Below are positions 14,070 to 27,470 of a DNA stretch of 64,000 bases, one piece after another. The position numbers and the translations under genes were made by a program. This DNA comes from Megaleporinus macrocephalus. Lineage: Eukaryota; Chordata; Actinopteri; Characiformes; Anostomidae. The DNA lies in assembly GCA_021613375.1 (NCBI GenBank), contig CM038720.1:6885462-6949461 (forward strand), given 5' to 3'. The notes under the pieces are model-generated. The model made no database searches. It saw only the letters and a list, made by a program, of their open reading frames with translations, and had not been told where the DNA came from. How positions within the stretch are numbered: the stretch's first letter is position 1; each line of letters opens with the position of its first letter.

Positions 14070-14170
14070 TGAGGTGATTGTTTTCTCCTTGTCCTACTGC
14101 AGACTGTTTACTGTGTAATTTGTAGTCTTGTTTTTTTATTTAACACACTTTCTTTTTTCTTTTATTCCAG

Positions 14171-14232
14171 GTTCCTCTCTGAGATGTTAAGGTCTTTTTG
14201 TATAGTTAAATAAACAACCCAAAAAAGATCTT
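14171..14232 (+). terminator. rps25: rps25 last (3'UTR) exon and poly(A) signal
   Basis: Acceptor 'tttattccag' ends at 14170. The short UTR exon has AATAAA at 14209-14214, so cleavage is expected about 10-25 nt downstream. A final exon holding only UTR matches vertebrate rps25 structure. Confidence 0.8.
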
Positions 14233-14800
14233 TGTGTCTGGTTAATGTCATGATGACCGTTTCAACCTCATTCAGTCATTTGGGTTTGGTGATGCTGTAA
14301 GTTAAGGCAGTTTGCTGCTTTTTATAAACAGTTGAGGCAAATCCTGTCTCATGGCTTGTATGGTGAGGACGCTTCCTGCCATGTAAAGACATCCCACAGA
14401 TTTGGGGCATACTTGAAATTAATGGTACAGTAAATGACTGTTAGATGGTTGCTGGGTTCTGTATAGAACCTTGTTGCAATTGAGTTTCTCTTATTGTTAC
14501 AATGTCAAGCTTGGCATTATAGAAAATGGCTCTTCATAGCACCAAATAGGGTTCTTTTGTTTAGAACCACATGCAATACCGTCTCCATCAATCTGAAGAC
14601 ACATTTTATCAAACATCCATGAAATGATTTTATATAGAACTTTTGAATAGAACCATTTCCTTTTACTAAATAATCCCTGAGCCATCTTTAGGAGTGCCAA
14701 GTAGCCAACGATTGAAGTCCAACTTAACCTGGGAATAGACAGAAACTAGGTAGTTTGGTTCGAAGGGATGTTGTCAAATAGAAAAAGGCTGTACTTGAAC
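14233..14800. other. Intergenic, nothing recognised
   Basis: No exon, RNA gene or repeat recognised downstream of rps25. Confidence 0.4.
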
Positions 14801-15330
14801 GTGCAGCTCTTTAATGATCAGGACCACCACAGAGCAGGTGGTGTTATAGAGGTGGATCATTCTTAGCATGGCAGTGACACTGATGGGGTGGCGGTGGTGG
14901 TAGTGGATCAGACACAGCAGTGCTGCTGGACTGAGAATCGTCCACCAACCAAAACTATCCAGACAGCAGTGTCCTGTGGGCGGCGTCCTGTGTCCACTGA
15001 TGAAGAACTAGAGGAACACAAACTGTGCAGCAGCAGATGAGCTACTGTCTCTGACTTTACATCTACAAGGTGGACCAGCAAGTAGTAGGAGTGTCTAATA
15101 GAGTGGACACAGTGTTTAAACACTCCAGCAGCATGTCATGTCACTGCAATGCTGAGAATGATCCCCCACCCAAATAGTACCTGCTCTGTGGGGGTCCTGA
15201 CCATTAAAAAACAGTAATAAAGTATACAGAGAATCAGATGAACTACAGTCTATATGTATAGAACTACAAAGTGTTTCCTATATGGTCAGTACAGACAGTA
15301 GAAGCGAGGAGGTGGTATGTTTGTTTATAT
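14800..15330 (-). mobile_element. Foldback MITE family 'A', copy 1
   Basis: Long inverted arms contain 'ctgaccattaaaaaacag' type ends and 'gctgagaatgatcc', around a core with 'gtcctgtgggcggcgtcctg' and 'tttacatctacaaggtggac'. The same core is in the copies at 26.8, 39.9, 53.6 and 59.1 kb; here it is inverted. No protein is encoded, so mobilisation would need a partner transposase. Superfamily not assigned. Confidence 0.8.
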
Positions 15331-16640
15331 TTATCCACTTTTTAAATTTTTTATTATGAAGAATAACACAACTCTGTGTCACCGCTTCTGTTCTGGGCTC
15401 AGACTCGGGGTGTCACTTTTATTAACAAGCTGCTCATAATATCCAGCTTGATTAAGCAAGTATGGCAGCTGACTGTGTCCAAACTGGTCCAAAAGGTATC
15501 ACGCTGAGTACCTTGCCTGCATCACCAGTGCCGTGCAATGTCTGTGGCACACCTGGTTCCTGCCCACCCACATAGTCCCAATGATTTTCCTAAATTAATA
15601 CATAATTCTGACACACACAGCCAGTGTTCAGAGTGGTTTGGTATGAAACCCTGTTTTAGTTATGAATGGAACCAGACGTCTTAAGAGTTTACTGCCTCTG
15701 AAAGCTCCCCACAGAAAGCTGGTAAACAAACTTTGCACATCTTGTATATGGTTTTGGGGCTGCAATGTATTTCTAAGTCATGTAGCTTCTCTAATAAATA
15801 AAGATAATTATTATAAGAGATGGATAGTTAAAAGGGAAGTCCACCAGATTCCTAAAAGTAGTAATCCAGGTGGGAACCAGACATCTGAATTACAGATGTG
15901 GAATTACTGTCATTCTGTGAGTCATTCCGTCTGGTGGGATGTGAAGTGATTCTTTGCAGACAAACTTGGACTTTGCAGTGGTGGTGAACCTGGGGTCACC
16001 ATGTCTACAACACAAATATAAACATTTTATTTACTATCAGAACCTGCAGTGAACCTACACGTGTCTAGTGAGTGTTTATATGTGATGAAAATAATAGATT
16101 TTCTTTGGGGACTATTTTGCCTCACAGCACCCTGCATGTATCCTACACCACAGGTGGATTCAAATAAATCAATTAAAATAGGTTTTAAAAAATTTGGTGG
16201 ACGTCCCCTTTAAAAGCTCACTCACGGAAGGTTATTGTATTAAACGTGTAGGAATGTGCTGCCTGACACCTGAGACTTTGTTTTAAGATGGTTTTGAGAA
16301 GATTTTGGCATTAAAATTGTTTTAAATATTTATTTAAGGCGCAGAAGACACATGTACGTTCACAGGGTTCTAATAAGAACATATGTCTCTATTGGTAGTG
16401 GTAGACACGGTGACCCCTGGTTCCCATCACCACCACTGTAAAGAAATCAGAGTCAGTGTGTTTCTTATACTGAAGGAACTTAAAGTAATTAAATAATCAG
16501 AAATATTTAAAAATGGGTGGAATTCCCCTTTCATGTCCCCTTTATGCAACCACATGCTGTGTATGTGCTAATGCTAATATATATATAAGTGCTGCCCTTT
16601 GCATAAGCAGTCAGACAGCTGGTCAAAAACCTCCACTGCC
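15331..16640. other. Intergenic with dispersed repeat pieces
   Basis: Two oppositely oriented pieces of one dispersed family: 'gcagtggtggtgaacctggg' near 15978 and 'ggttcccatcaccaccactg' near 16419, which could be ends of one element. Related pieces occur near 27640 and 55870. No exon recognised. Confidence 0.4.
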
Positions 16641-17000
16641 CCAACGCCAGGGGGCCCCATACGACCGCGCTTCACCAGAAACTACATTTCCCAGAGTGCT
16701 TCGCGTTGCGCAACCTGGAATCCGGCAGGAGAGCTGAGCTCGACCACTCCACAAATAAATTACCCCCCAAAACGTCTGTGAAACGGGCAGCTCAGTCGTT
16801 TTTGTGGGAAAACAAAGTAAATACCGCTTTTAGTGATTTGTTGGCTTGTAACAGTTAAATTAAGTAAATTCACCACACCGTTTTTTTGCTCGTCTGTGCT
16901 GCGCCTGCGCACTGAAAGCTGCCCCGACCTAGTAGTAACACGTCTAAATAACACTTTTACAAGCGTGTCGAAGCTAAAATGTCTCAATGTTGTTTCTTAA
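16640..17000. promoter_or_regulatory. Orphan CpG promoter with ZNF143-type site
   Basis: At 16681-16705 the sequence ACTACATTTCCCAGAGTGC followed by TTCGCG matches the ZNF143/THAP11 promoter element (ACTACAATTCCCAGAATGC type) at 17 of the first 19 positions. The surroundings are relatively CpG-rich ('cgcgttgcgcaacc', 'ctgcgcctgcgcactg'). Such sites mark housekeeping promoters, but I recognise no coding exon on either side. Confidence 0.5.
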
Positions 17001-17931
17001 ACCCTTTATTATCTGCATAACGTGAAGAAGATGATAAAAAATCTTCAGCATTAACGTTTAAGCTTGTAGCGGCTGTGGTGGCTAACGTTAGCTCCATAGT
17101 TAATTGGGCTTGTTGTATTATTGCGATTTGCTCCGTTCATCTTAACGTTACTGGTTACATTCAGGTGGTTGAGGGTGAAAATATACAGTTAATAAGCATT
17201 TAATGTCTCTTTTTGCTGTGAGTTTTCTTTCTATATCATTGTTTTCCCAAAAAAGATCGAAAAACGGGAATCTGGCAACCATGATGATGTCGCAGGGATT
17301 TCCTGGATATCAAATAAAAGTCCGAATAAAAGTAAATAAATAAGAAATACATCGATATCGATTAAACGAAACGACTTTTTGTAATATTTGACCACATCTG
17401 CGGTTTCGTAGCTGTGTTTATCTGTGGTAAGCTGATGTAATGAGGACTTGGGGATTAGTTTGGTGCCTTTAGGTGCTCCATGACGAACAGCAGCCTTCAG
17501 TCCAGCACTACACAGGTTTGTGTTTTCCTGCAATAAAACCTGTTTTAGCTCAAAAACTGTGCAGCTGGACTGAAGCACTGGAGCTGAGAGACTCTGGGCT
17601 GGACTAAACTGGTAGATTCTCTCACAGGCCATAAAGAAGGCTGAGATATTGAGGTCTGCCCAAAGAAAAAACATGACTTTCATTGACTTCCATTAACAGT
17701 AAAGAAGGTTTTTGTTCTGTTCTTTAAGGTTGGAATGTTGGAGATCTTGTTTTTCATTGGACAGTGATGATATCCAGTTAGAGCCAGTCCTAAACTAAAC
17801 TCAACCTCAACCTCAACAGAGATTGTGGCCTAAGGTTGGGATTAGCCAGACTTGGGCAGTGCTCCTGAACCTGGGCGGGGTTGAAACTCAGTATGTGCCT
17901 ATATAAAATAATTCCAACACCATTAATAACT
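17001..17931. other. Intergenic, no recognised gene
   Basis: Holds an open frame of 150 codons on the minus strand (17683-17231) with no recognised family, and low-complexity sequence near 17800. Could include a first exon of a transcript from the promoter at 16.7 kb, but I cannot support one. Confidence 0.35.
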
Positions 17932-20900
17932 GACCTTGTACACAGGTAGGTGAAGGTAGTGTTATAGTTTACCTGTACACAGGTAGGTGAAGGTAGTGTT
18001 ATAGTTTACCTGTACACAGGTAGGTGAAGGTAGTGTTACAGTTTACCTGTACACAGGTAGGTGAAGGTAGTGTTACAGTTTACCTGTACACAGGTAGGCG
18101 AAGGTAGTGTTACAGTTTACCTGTACACAAGTAGGTGAAGGTAGTGTTACAGTTTACCTGTACACAGGTAGGTGAAGGTAGTGTTACAGTTTACCTGTAC
18201 ACAGGTAGGTGAAGGTAGTGTTACAGTTTACCTGTACACAAGTAGGTGAAGGTAGTTTTACAGTTTATCTGTACACAGGTAGATGAAGGTAGTGTTACAG
18301 TTTACCTGTACACAGGTGGGTGAAGTTAGTGTTACAGTTTACCTGTACACAGGTAGGTGAAGGTAGTGTTACAGTTTAGGTGAAGGTAGTTTTACAGTTT
18401 ACATGTACACAGGTAGGTGAAGGTAGTGTTACAGTTTATCTGTACACAGGTAGATGAAGGTAGTGTTACAGTTGACCTGTACACAGGTGGGTGAAGTTAG
18501 TGTTACAGTTTACCTGTACACAGGTAGGTGAAGGTAGTGTTACAGTTTAGGTGAAGGTAGTGTTACAGTTTACCTGTACACAGGTAGGTGAAGGTAGTGT
18601 TACAGTTTAGCTGTACACAGGTAGGTGAAAGTAGTGTTACAGTTTCTCTGTACACAGGTAGGTGAAGGTAGTGTTACAGTTTACCTGCACACAGGTAGGT
18701 GAAGGTAGTGTTACAGTTTACCTGTACACAGGTAGGTGAAAGTAGTGTTACAGTTTGCCTGTACACAGGTAGGCGAAGGTAGTGTTACAGTTTACCTGTA
18801 CACAGGTAGGTGAAAGTAGTGTTACAGTTTACATGTATACAGGTAGGCGAAGGTAGTGTTACAGTTTACCTGTACACAGGTAGGTGAAAGTAGTGTTGCA
18901 GTTTACCTGTACACAGGTAGGTGAAGGTAGTGTTACAGTTTACCTGTACACAGGTAGGTGAAGGTAGTGTTACAGTTTACCTGTACACAGGTAGGTGAAG
19001 GTAGTGTTACAGTTTACCTGTACACAGGTAGGTGAAAGTAGTGTTACAGTTTACCTGTACACAGGTAGGTGAAGGTAGTGTTACAGTTTCTCTGTACACA
19101 GGTAGGTGAAGGTAGTGTTACAGTTTACCTGTACACAGGTAGGCGAAGGTAGTGTTACAGTTTACATGTATACAGGTAGGCGAAGGTAGTGTTACAGTTT
19201 ACCTGTACACAGGTAGGTGAAAGTAGTGTTGCAGTTTACCTGTACACAGGTAGGTGAAGGTAGTGTTACAGTTTACCTGTACACAGGTAGGTGAAGGTAG
19301 TGTTACAGTTTACCTGTACACAGGTAGGTGAAGGTAGTGTTACAGTTTACCTGTACACAGGTAGGTGAAAGTAGTGTTACAGTTTACCTGTACACAGGTA
19401 GGTGAAGGTAGTGTTACAGTTTCTCTGTACACAGGTAGGTGAAGGTAGTGTTACAATTTACCTGTACACAGGTAGGTGAAAGTAGTGTTACAGTTTACCT
19501 GTACACAGGTAGGTGAAGGTAGTGTTACAGTTTATCTGTACACAAGTAGGTGAAGGTAGTGTTACAGTTGACGTGTATACAGGTAGATGAAGGTAGTGTT
19601 ACAGTTTACATGTACACAGGTAGGTGAAGGTAGTGTTACAGTTTACCTGTACACAGGTAGGCGAAGGTAGTGTTACAGTTTACCTGTACACAAGTAGGTG
19701 AAGGTAGTGTTACAGTTTACCTGTACACAGGTAGGTGAAGGTAGTGTTACAGTTTACCTGTACACAGGTAGGTGAAGGTAGTGTTACAGTTTACCTGTAC
19801 ACAAGTAGGTGAAGGTAGTTTTACAGTTTATCTGTACACAGGTAGATGAAGGTAGTGTTACAGTTTACCTGTACACAGGTGGGTGAAGTTAGTGTTACAG
19901 TTTACCTGTACACAGGTAGGTGAAGGTAGTGTTACAGTTTAGGTGAAGGTAGTTTTACAGTTTACATGTACACAGGTAGGTGAAGGTAGTGTTACAGTTT
20001 ATCTGTACACAGGTAGATGAAGGTAGTGTTACAGTTGACCTGTACACAGGTGGGTGAAGTTAGTGTTACAGTTTACCTGTACACAGGTAGGTGAAGGTAG
20101 TGTTACAGTTTAGGTGAAGGTAGTGTTACAGTTTACCTGTACACAGGTAGGTGAAGGTAGTGTTACAGTTTAGCTGTACACAGGTAGGTGAAAGTAGTGT
20201 TACAGTTTCTCTGTACACAGGTAGGTGAAGGTAGTGTTACAGTTTACCTGCACACAGGTAGGTGAAGGTAGTGTTACAGTTTACCTGTACACAGGTAGGT
20301 GAAAGTAGTGTTACAGTTTGCCTGTACACAGGTAGGCGAAGGTAGTGTTACAGTTTACCTGTACACAGGTAGGCGAAGGTAGTGTTACAGTTTACATGTA
20401 TACAGGTAGGCGAAGGTAGTGTTACAGTTTACCTGTACACAGGTAGGTGAAAGTAGTGTTGCAGTTTACCTGTACACAGGTAGGTGAAGGTAGTGTTACA
20501 GTTTACCTGTACACAGGTAGGTGAAGGTAGTGTTACAGTTTACCTGTACACAGGTAGGTGAAGGTAGTGTTACAGTTTACCTGTACACAGGTAGGTGAAG
20601 GTAGTGTTACAGTTTACCTGTACACAGGTAGGTGAAAGTAGTGTTACAGTTTACCTGTACACAGGTAGGTGAAGGTAGTGTTACAGTTTCTCTGTACACA
20701 GGTAGGTGAAGGTAGTGTTACAATTTACCTGTACACAGGTAGGTGAAAGTAGTGTTACAGTTTACCTGTACACAGGTAGGTGAAGGTAGTGTTACAGTTT
20801 ATCTGTACACAAGTAGGTGAAGGTAGTGTTACAGTTGACGTGTATACAGGTAGATGAAGGTAGTGTTACAGTTTACATGTACACAGGTAGGTGAAGGTAG

Positions 20901-23900
20901 TGTTACAGTTTACCTGTACACAGGTAGGCGAAGGTAGTGTTACAGTTTACCTGTACACAAGTAGGTGAAGGTAGTGTTACAGTTTACCTGTACACAGGTA
21001 GGTGAAGGTAGTGTTACAGTTTACCTGTACACAGGTAGGTGAAGGTAGTGTTACAGTTTACCTGTACACAAGTAGGTGAAGGTAGTGTTACAGTTTACCT
21101 GTACACAGGTAGGTGAAGGTAGTGTTACAGTTTACCTGTACACAGGTAGGTGAAGGTAGTGTTACAGTTTACCTGTACACAAGTAGGTGAAGGTAGTTTT
21201 ACAGTTTACATGTACACAGGTAGATGAAGGTAGTGTTACAGTTGACCTGTACACAGGTGGGTGAAGTTAGTGTTACAGTTTACCTGTACACAGGTAGGTG
21301 AAGGTAGTGTTACAGTTTAGGTGAAGGTAGTTTTACAGTTTACATGTACACAGGTAGGTGAAGGTAGTGTTACAGTTGACATGTACACAGGTAGATGAAG
21401 GTAGTGTTACAGTTTACCTGTACACAGGTAGATGAAGGTAGTGTTACAGTTTATCTGTACACAGGTAGATGAAGGTAGTGTTACAGTTGACCTGTACACA
21501 GGTGGGTGAAGTTAGTGTTACAGTTTACCTGTACACAGGTAGGTGAAGGTAGTGTTACAGTTTAGCTGTACACAGGTAGGTGAAAGTAGTGTCACAGTTT
21601 CTCTGTACACAGGTAGGTGAAGGTAGTGTTACAGTTTACCTGTACACAGGTAGGTGAAGGTAGTGTTACAGTTTACCTGTACACAGGTAGGTGAAAGTAG
21701 TGTTACAGTTTGCCTGTACACAGGTAGGCGAAGGTAGTGTTACAGTTTACCTGTACACAGGTAGGCGAAGGTAGTGTTACAGTTTACGTGTATACAGGTA
21801 GGCGAAGGTAGTGTTATAGTTTACGTGTATACAGGTAGGCGAAGGTAGTGTTACAGTTTACATGTATACAGGTAGGCGAAGGTAGTGTTACAGTTTACCT
21901 GTACACAGGTAGGCGAAAGTAGTGTTGCAGTTTACCTGTACACAGGTAGGTGAAGGTAGTGTTACAGTTTACCTGTACACAGGTAGGTGAAGGTAGTGTT
22001 ACAGTTTACCTGCACACAGGTAGGTGAAGGTAGTGTTACAGTTTACCTGTACACAGGTAGGTGAAAGTAGTGTTACAGTTTGCCTGTACACAGGTAGGCG
22101 AAGGTAGTGTTACAGTTTACCTGTACACAGGTAGGCGAAGGTAGTGTTACAGTTTACATGTATACAGGTAGGCGAAGGTAGTGTTACAGTTTACCTGTAC
22201 ACAGGTAGGTGAAAGTAGTGTTGCAGTTTACCTGTACACAGGTAGGTGAAGGTAGTGTTACAGTTTACCTGTACACAGGTAGGTGAAGGTAGTGTTACAG
22301 TTTACCTGTACACAGGTAGGTGAAGGTAGTGTTACAGTTTACCTGTACACAGGTAGGTGAAGGTAGTGTTACAGTTTACCTGTACACAGGTAGGTGAAAG
22401 TAGTGTTACAGTTTACCTGTACACAGGTAGGTGAAGGTAGTGTTACAGTTTCTCTGTACACAGGTAGGTGAAGGTAGTGTTACAATTTACCTGTACACAG
22501 GTAGGTGAAAGTAGTGTTACAGTTTACCTGTACACAGGTAGGTGAGGGTAGTGTTACAGTTTATCTGTACACAAGTAGGTGAAGGTAGTGTTACAGTTGA
22601 CGTGTATACAGGTAGATGAAGGTAGTGTTACAGTTTACATGTACACAGGTAGGTGAAGGTAGTGTTACAGTTTACCTGTACACAGGTAGGCGAAGGTAGT
22701 GTTACAGTTTACCTGTACACAAGTAGGTGAAGGTAGTGTTACAGTTTACCTGTACACAGGTAGGTGAAGGTAGTGTTACAGTTTACCTGTACACAGGTAG
22801 GTGAAGGTAGTGTTACAGTTTACCTGTACACAAGTAGGTGAAGGTAGTGTTACAGTTTACCTGTACACAGGTAGGTGAAGGTAGTGTTACAGTTTACCTG
22901 TACACAGGTAGGTGAAGGTAGTGTTACAGTTTACCTGTACACAAGTAGGTGAAGGTAGTTTTACAGTTTACATGTACACAGGTAGATGAAGGTAGTGTTA
23001 CAGTTGACCTGTACACAGGTGGGTGAAGTTAGTGTTACAGTTTACCTGTACACAGGTAGGTGAAGGTAGTGTTACAGTTTAGGTGAAGGTAGTTTTACAG
23101 TTTACATGTACACAGGTAGGTGAAGGTAGTGTTACAGTTGACATGTACACAGGTAGATGAAGGTAGTGTTACAGTTTACCTGTACACAGGTAGATGAAGG
23201 TAGTGTTACAGTTTATCTGTACACAGGTAGATGAAGGTAGTGTTACAGTTGACCTGTACACAGGTGGGTGAAGTTAGTGTTACAGTTTACCTGTACACAG
23301 GTAGGTGAAGGTAGTGTTACAGTTTAGCTGTACACAGGTAGGTGAAAGTAGTGTCACAGTTTCTCTGTACACAGGTAGGTGAAGGTAGTGTTACAGTTTA
23401 CCTGTACACAGGTAGGTGAAGGTAGTGTTACAGTTTACCTGTACACAGGTAGGTGAAAGTAGTGTTACAGTTTGCCTGTACACAGGTAGGCGAAGGTAGT
23501 GTTACAGTTTACCTGTACACAGGTAGGCGAAGGTAGTGTTACAGTTTACGTGTATACAGGTAGGCGAAGGTAGTGTTATAGTTTACGTGTATACAGGTAG
23601 GCGAAGGTAGTGTTACAGTTTACATGTATACAGGTAGGCGAAGGTAGTGTTACAGTTTACCTGTACACAGGTAGGCGAAAGTAGTGTTGCAGTTTACCTG
23701 TACACAGGTAGGTGAAGGTAGTGTTACAGTTTACCTGTACACAGGTAGGTGAAGGTAGTGTTACAGTTTACCTGTACACAGGTAGGTGAAGGTAGTGTTA
23801 CAGTTTACCTGTACACAGGTAGGTGAAGATAGTGTTACAGTTTCTCTGTACACAGGTAGGTGAAGGTAGTGTTACAGTTTACCTGTACACAGGTAGGTGA

Positions 23901-26174
23901 AAGTAGTGTTACAGTTTACCTGTACACAGGTAGGTGAAGGTAGTGTTACAGTTTATCTGTACACAAGTAGGTGAAGGTAGTGTTACAGTTGACGTGTATA
24001 CAGGTAGGCGAAGGTAGTGTTACAGTTTACATGTATACAGGTAGGCGAAGGTAGTGTTACAGTTTACCTGTACACAGGTAGGCGAAAGTAGTGTTGCAGT
24101 TTACCTGTACACAGGTAGGTGAAAGTAGTGTTACAGTTTACCTGTACACAGGTAGGTGAAGGTAGTGTTATAGTTTATCTGTACACAAGTAGGTGAAGGT
24201 AGTGTTACAGTTGACGTGTATACAGGTAGGCGAAGGTAGTGTTACAGTTTACCTGTACACAGGTAGGCGAAGGTAGTGTTACAGTTTACCTGTACACAGG
24301 TAGGTGAAGGTAGTGTTACAGTTTATCTGTACACAAGTAGGTGAAGGTAGTGTTACAGTTGACGTGTATACAGGTAGGTGAAGGTAGTGTTACAGTTTAC
24401 CTGTACACAGGTAGGTGAAGGTAGTGTTACAGTTTATCTGTACACAGGTAGGTGAAGGTAGTGTTACAGTTTACATGTATACAGGTAGGCGAAGGTAGTG
24501 TTACAGTTTACCTGTACACAGGTAGGCGAAAGTAGTGTTGCAGTTTACCTGTACACAGGTAGGTGAAGGTAGTGTTACAGTTTACCTGTACACAGGTAGG
24601 TGAAGGTAGTGTTACAGTTTACCTGTACACAGGTAGGTGAAGGTAGTGTTACAGTTTACCTGTACACAGGTAGGTGAAGATAGTGTTACAGTTTCTCTGT
24701 ACACAGGTAGGTGAAGGTAGTGTTACAGTTTACCTGTACACAGGTAGGTGAAAGTAGTGTTACAGTTTACCTGTACACAGGTAGGTGAAGGTAGTGTTAC
24801 AGTTTATCTGTACACAAGTAGGTGAAGGTAGTGTTACAGTTGACGTGTATACAGGTAGGCGAAGGTAGTGTTACAGTTTACATGTATACAGGTAGGCGAA
24901 GGTAGTGTTACAGTTTACCTGTACACAGGTAGGCGAAAGTAGTGTTGCAGTTTACCTGTACACAGGTAGGTGAAAGTAGTGTTACAGTTTACCTGTACAC
25001 AGGTAGGTGAAGGTAGTGTTATAGTTTATCTGTACACAAGTAGGTGAAGGTAGTGTTACAGTTGACGTGTATACAGGTAGGCGAAGGTAGTGTTACAGTT
25101 TACCTGTACACAGGTAGGCGAAGGTAGTGTTACAGTTTACCTGTACACAGGTAGGTGAAGGTAGTGTTACAGTTTATCTGTACACAAGTAGGTGAAGGTA
25201 GTGTTACAGTTGACGTGTATACAGGTAGGTGAAGGTAGTGTTACAGTTTACCTGTACACAGGTAGGTGAAGGTAGTGTTACAGTTTATCTGTACACAGGT
25301 AGGTGAAGGTAGTGTTACAGTTTACCTGTACACAGGTAGGTGAAGGTAGTGTTACAGTTTACCTGTACACAAGTAGGTGAAGGTAGTGTTACAGTTTACC
25401 TGTACACAGGTAGGTGAAGGTAGTGTTACAGTTTACCTGTACACAGGTAGGTGAAGGTAGTGTTACAGTTTTCATGTACACAGGTAGGTGAAGGTAGTGT
25501 TACAGTTCACCTGTACACAGGTAGGTGAAGGTAGTGTTACAGTTTTCATGTACACAGGTAGGTGAAGGTAGTGTTACAGTTATTCTGTACACAGGTAGAT
25601 GAAGGTAGTGTTACAGTTTACCTGTACACAGGTGGGTGAAGGTAGTGTTACAGTTATTCTGTACACAGGTAGATGAAGGTAGTGTTACAGTTTACCTGTA
25701 CACAGGTGGGTGAAGGTAGTGTTACAGTTATTCTGTACACAGGTAGATGAAGGTAGTGTTACAGTTTACCTGTACACAGGTGGGTGAAGGTAGTGTTACA
25801 GTTATTCTGTACACAGGTAGATGAAGGTAGTGTTACAGTTTACCTGTACACAGGTAGGTGAAGGTAGTATTACAGTTTACCTGTACACAGGTAGGTGAAG
25901 GTAGTGTTACAGTTTTCATGTACACAGGTAGGTGAAGGTAGTGTTACAGTTTACCTGTACACAGGTAGGTGAAGGTAGTGTTATAGTTTACCTGTACACA
26001 GGTAGGTGAAGGTAGTGTTACAGTTTACCTGTACACAGGTAGGTGAAGGTAGTGTTACAGTTTACCTGTACACAGGTAGGTGAAGGTAGTGTTACAGTTT
26101 ACCTGTACACAGGTAGGTGAAGGTAGTGTTATAGTTTACCTGTACACAGGTAGGTGAAGGTGGTGTTACAGTTA
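17932..26174 (+). repeat. 37-bp satellite, about 220 units, with higher-order repeats
   Basis: An unbroken 8.2-kb array of a 37-bp unit whose core is CCTGTACACAGGTAGGTG followed by AAGGTAGTGTTACAGTTTA. The core has ACCTGT-AC-ACAGGT inverted halves. Variants (GGCGAAGG, GATGAAGG, GGGTGAAG, ACATGTATAC, CTCTGTACAC and a 23-bp short unit) recur in the same order, giving long-range periods: 1563 bp (18241 to 19804), 1762 bp (21182 to 22944) and 851 bp (23824 to 24675). No gene inside; intergenic between rps25 and hmgn1. Confidence 0.98.
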
Positions 26175-26800
26175 CATGTGATTAAACGTCTGGTTCTATT
26201 CATTACCACTGTGAAAAAGTTCACATCTTATTACCTGAACTGTGTAAAGAAATTGTGGATTTTAAAAATCTATTATTGGAATATCTAAACAGCTTTTGTT
26301 TCTCAGAGTGCTTCTCATCTGGTGATCTTGCTGAGCTGTTCTCCACTGTTCTTAATCACGTCCTGCTCAGAAAGACCCACTCGAGCCTTTCTGTTCTGCC
26401 ATACACCTCAGTCTTTAAGATAAGGTTGTAATGATAACGCTCCCGAGGCTGCAGGTCTTATCGGCGGGTGATTTTTACAACACTTTGATTTCAGATAAGT
26501 CAAGAAAAGACAGACGTTCACAGAATAAACATCTGCAGCCCTTTAATCACATACACAAACATTCGGCTAATCCTGCTTTGTGACGCTGCTTTTATAGAAC
26601 CACTTATTCCAGCGTAATAACACAGCATAGGCCTGTAATAACACGTTACAGCACTCTTTCAGTGGAATCTGATTACACTTTGCACTCGTATCTGTTTTTG
26701 TGTCGCTGGGGACAAAACCTTTTATCTTTCTTTCACAGCACCAGCTTCCCTGTCAGTTTTGTGATGTCACAGATTTAGTTAACATGCTAACAGTGACAAT
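26175..26800. other. Intergenic, nothing recognised
   Basis: Unique-looking AT-rich sequence right of the satellite; begins with 'taaacgtctggttctattca', a piece of the dispersed family also seen near 9145 and 27640. No exon recognised. Confidence 0.4.
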
Positions 26801-27470
26801 ATGTTTACTCCCTTTTATATCTGCTGACCATACAGGAGCTCCACTTACAGACTGTAGTTCATCTGATTCTCTGTATACTTTATTACTCTGTTCTTTAATG
26901 ATCAGGACCCCCACAGGACCACCACAGAGCATGTTTTATTTGGTTGTTGGGTCATTCTCAGCACTGCAGTGACACTGACGTGGTGCTTGTGTGAGTGGAT
27001 CAGACACAGCAGTGCTGCTGGAGTGTTTAAACACTGTGTCCACTCACTGTCCACTCTATTAGACACTCCTACTACTTGCTGGTCCACCTTGTAGATGTAA
27101 AGTCAGAGACAGTAGCTCATCTGCTGCTGCACAGTTTGTGTTCCTCTAGTTCTTCATCAGTGGACACAGGACGCCGCCCACAGGACACTGCTGTCTGGAT
27201 AGTTTTGGCTGGGGGACGATTCTCAGTCCAGCAGTGACACTGCTGTGTCTGATCCACTCACACCAGCACCACGTCAGTGTCACTGCAGTGCTGAGAATGA
27301 TCCACCTGCCTAATAGTATCTGCTCTGTGGTGGTCCTGTGGGGGTCCTGATCATTAAAGAACAGAGTAATAAAGTATACAGAGAATCAGATGAACTACAG
27401 TCTGTAAGTGGAGCTCCTGTATGGTCAGTGGAGCTGATACAGTGGACAGAAGGAAGTGGTTTTAATGGTG
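26800..27470 (+). mobile_element. Foldback MITE family 'A', copy 2
   Basis: Inverted arms: 'accatacaggagctccactt' on the left pairs with 'aagtggagctcctgtatggt' on the right, and 'gatcaggacccccacaggac' pairs with 'gtcctgtgggggtcctgatc'. The central core has 'ggtccaccttgtagatgtaa' and 'gtggacacaggacgccgccc'. Arms are about 200 bp. Best preserved copy in the window for arm structure. Confidence 0.85.

Noticed and set aside
17231..17683. 150-codon minus-strand open frame
   Set aside because: No recognised domain, no splice or promoter support in that direction, and likely dispersed repeat sequence.
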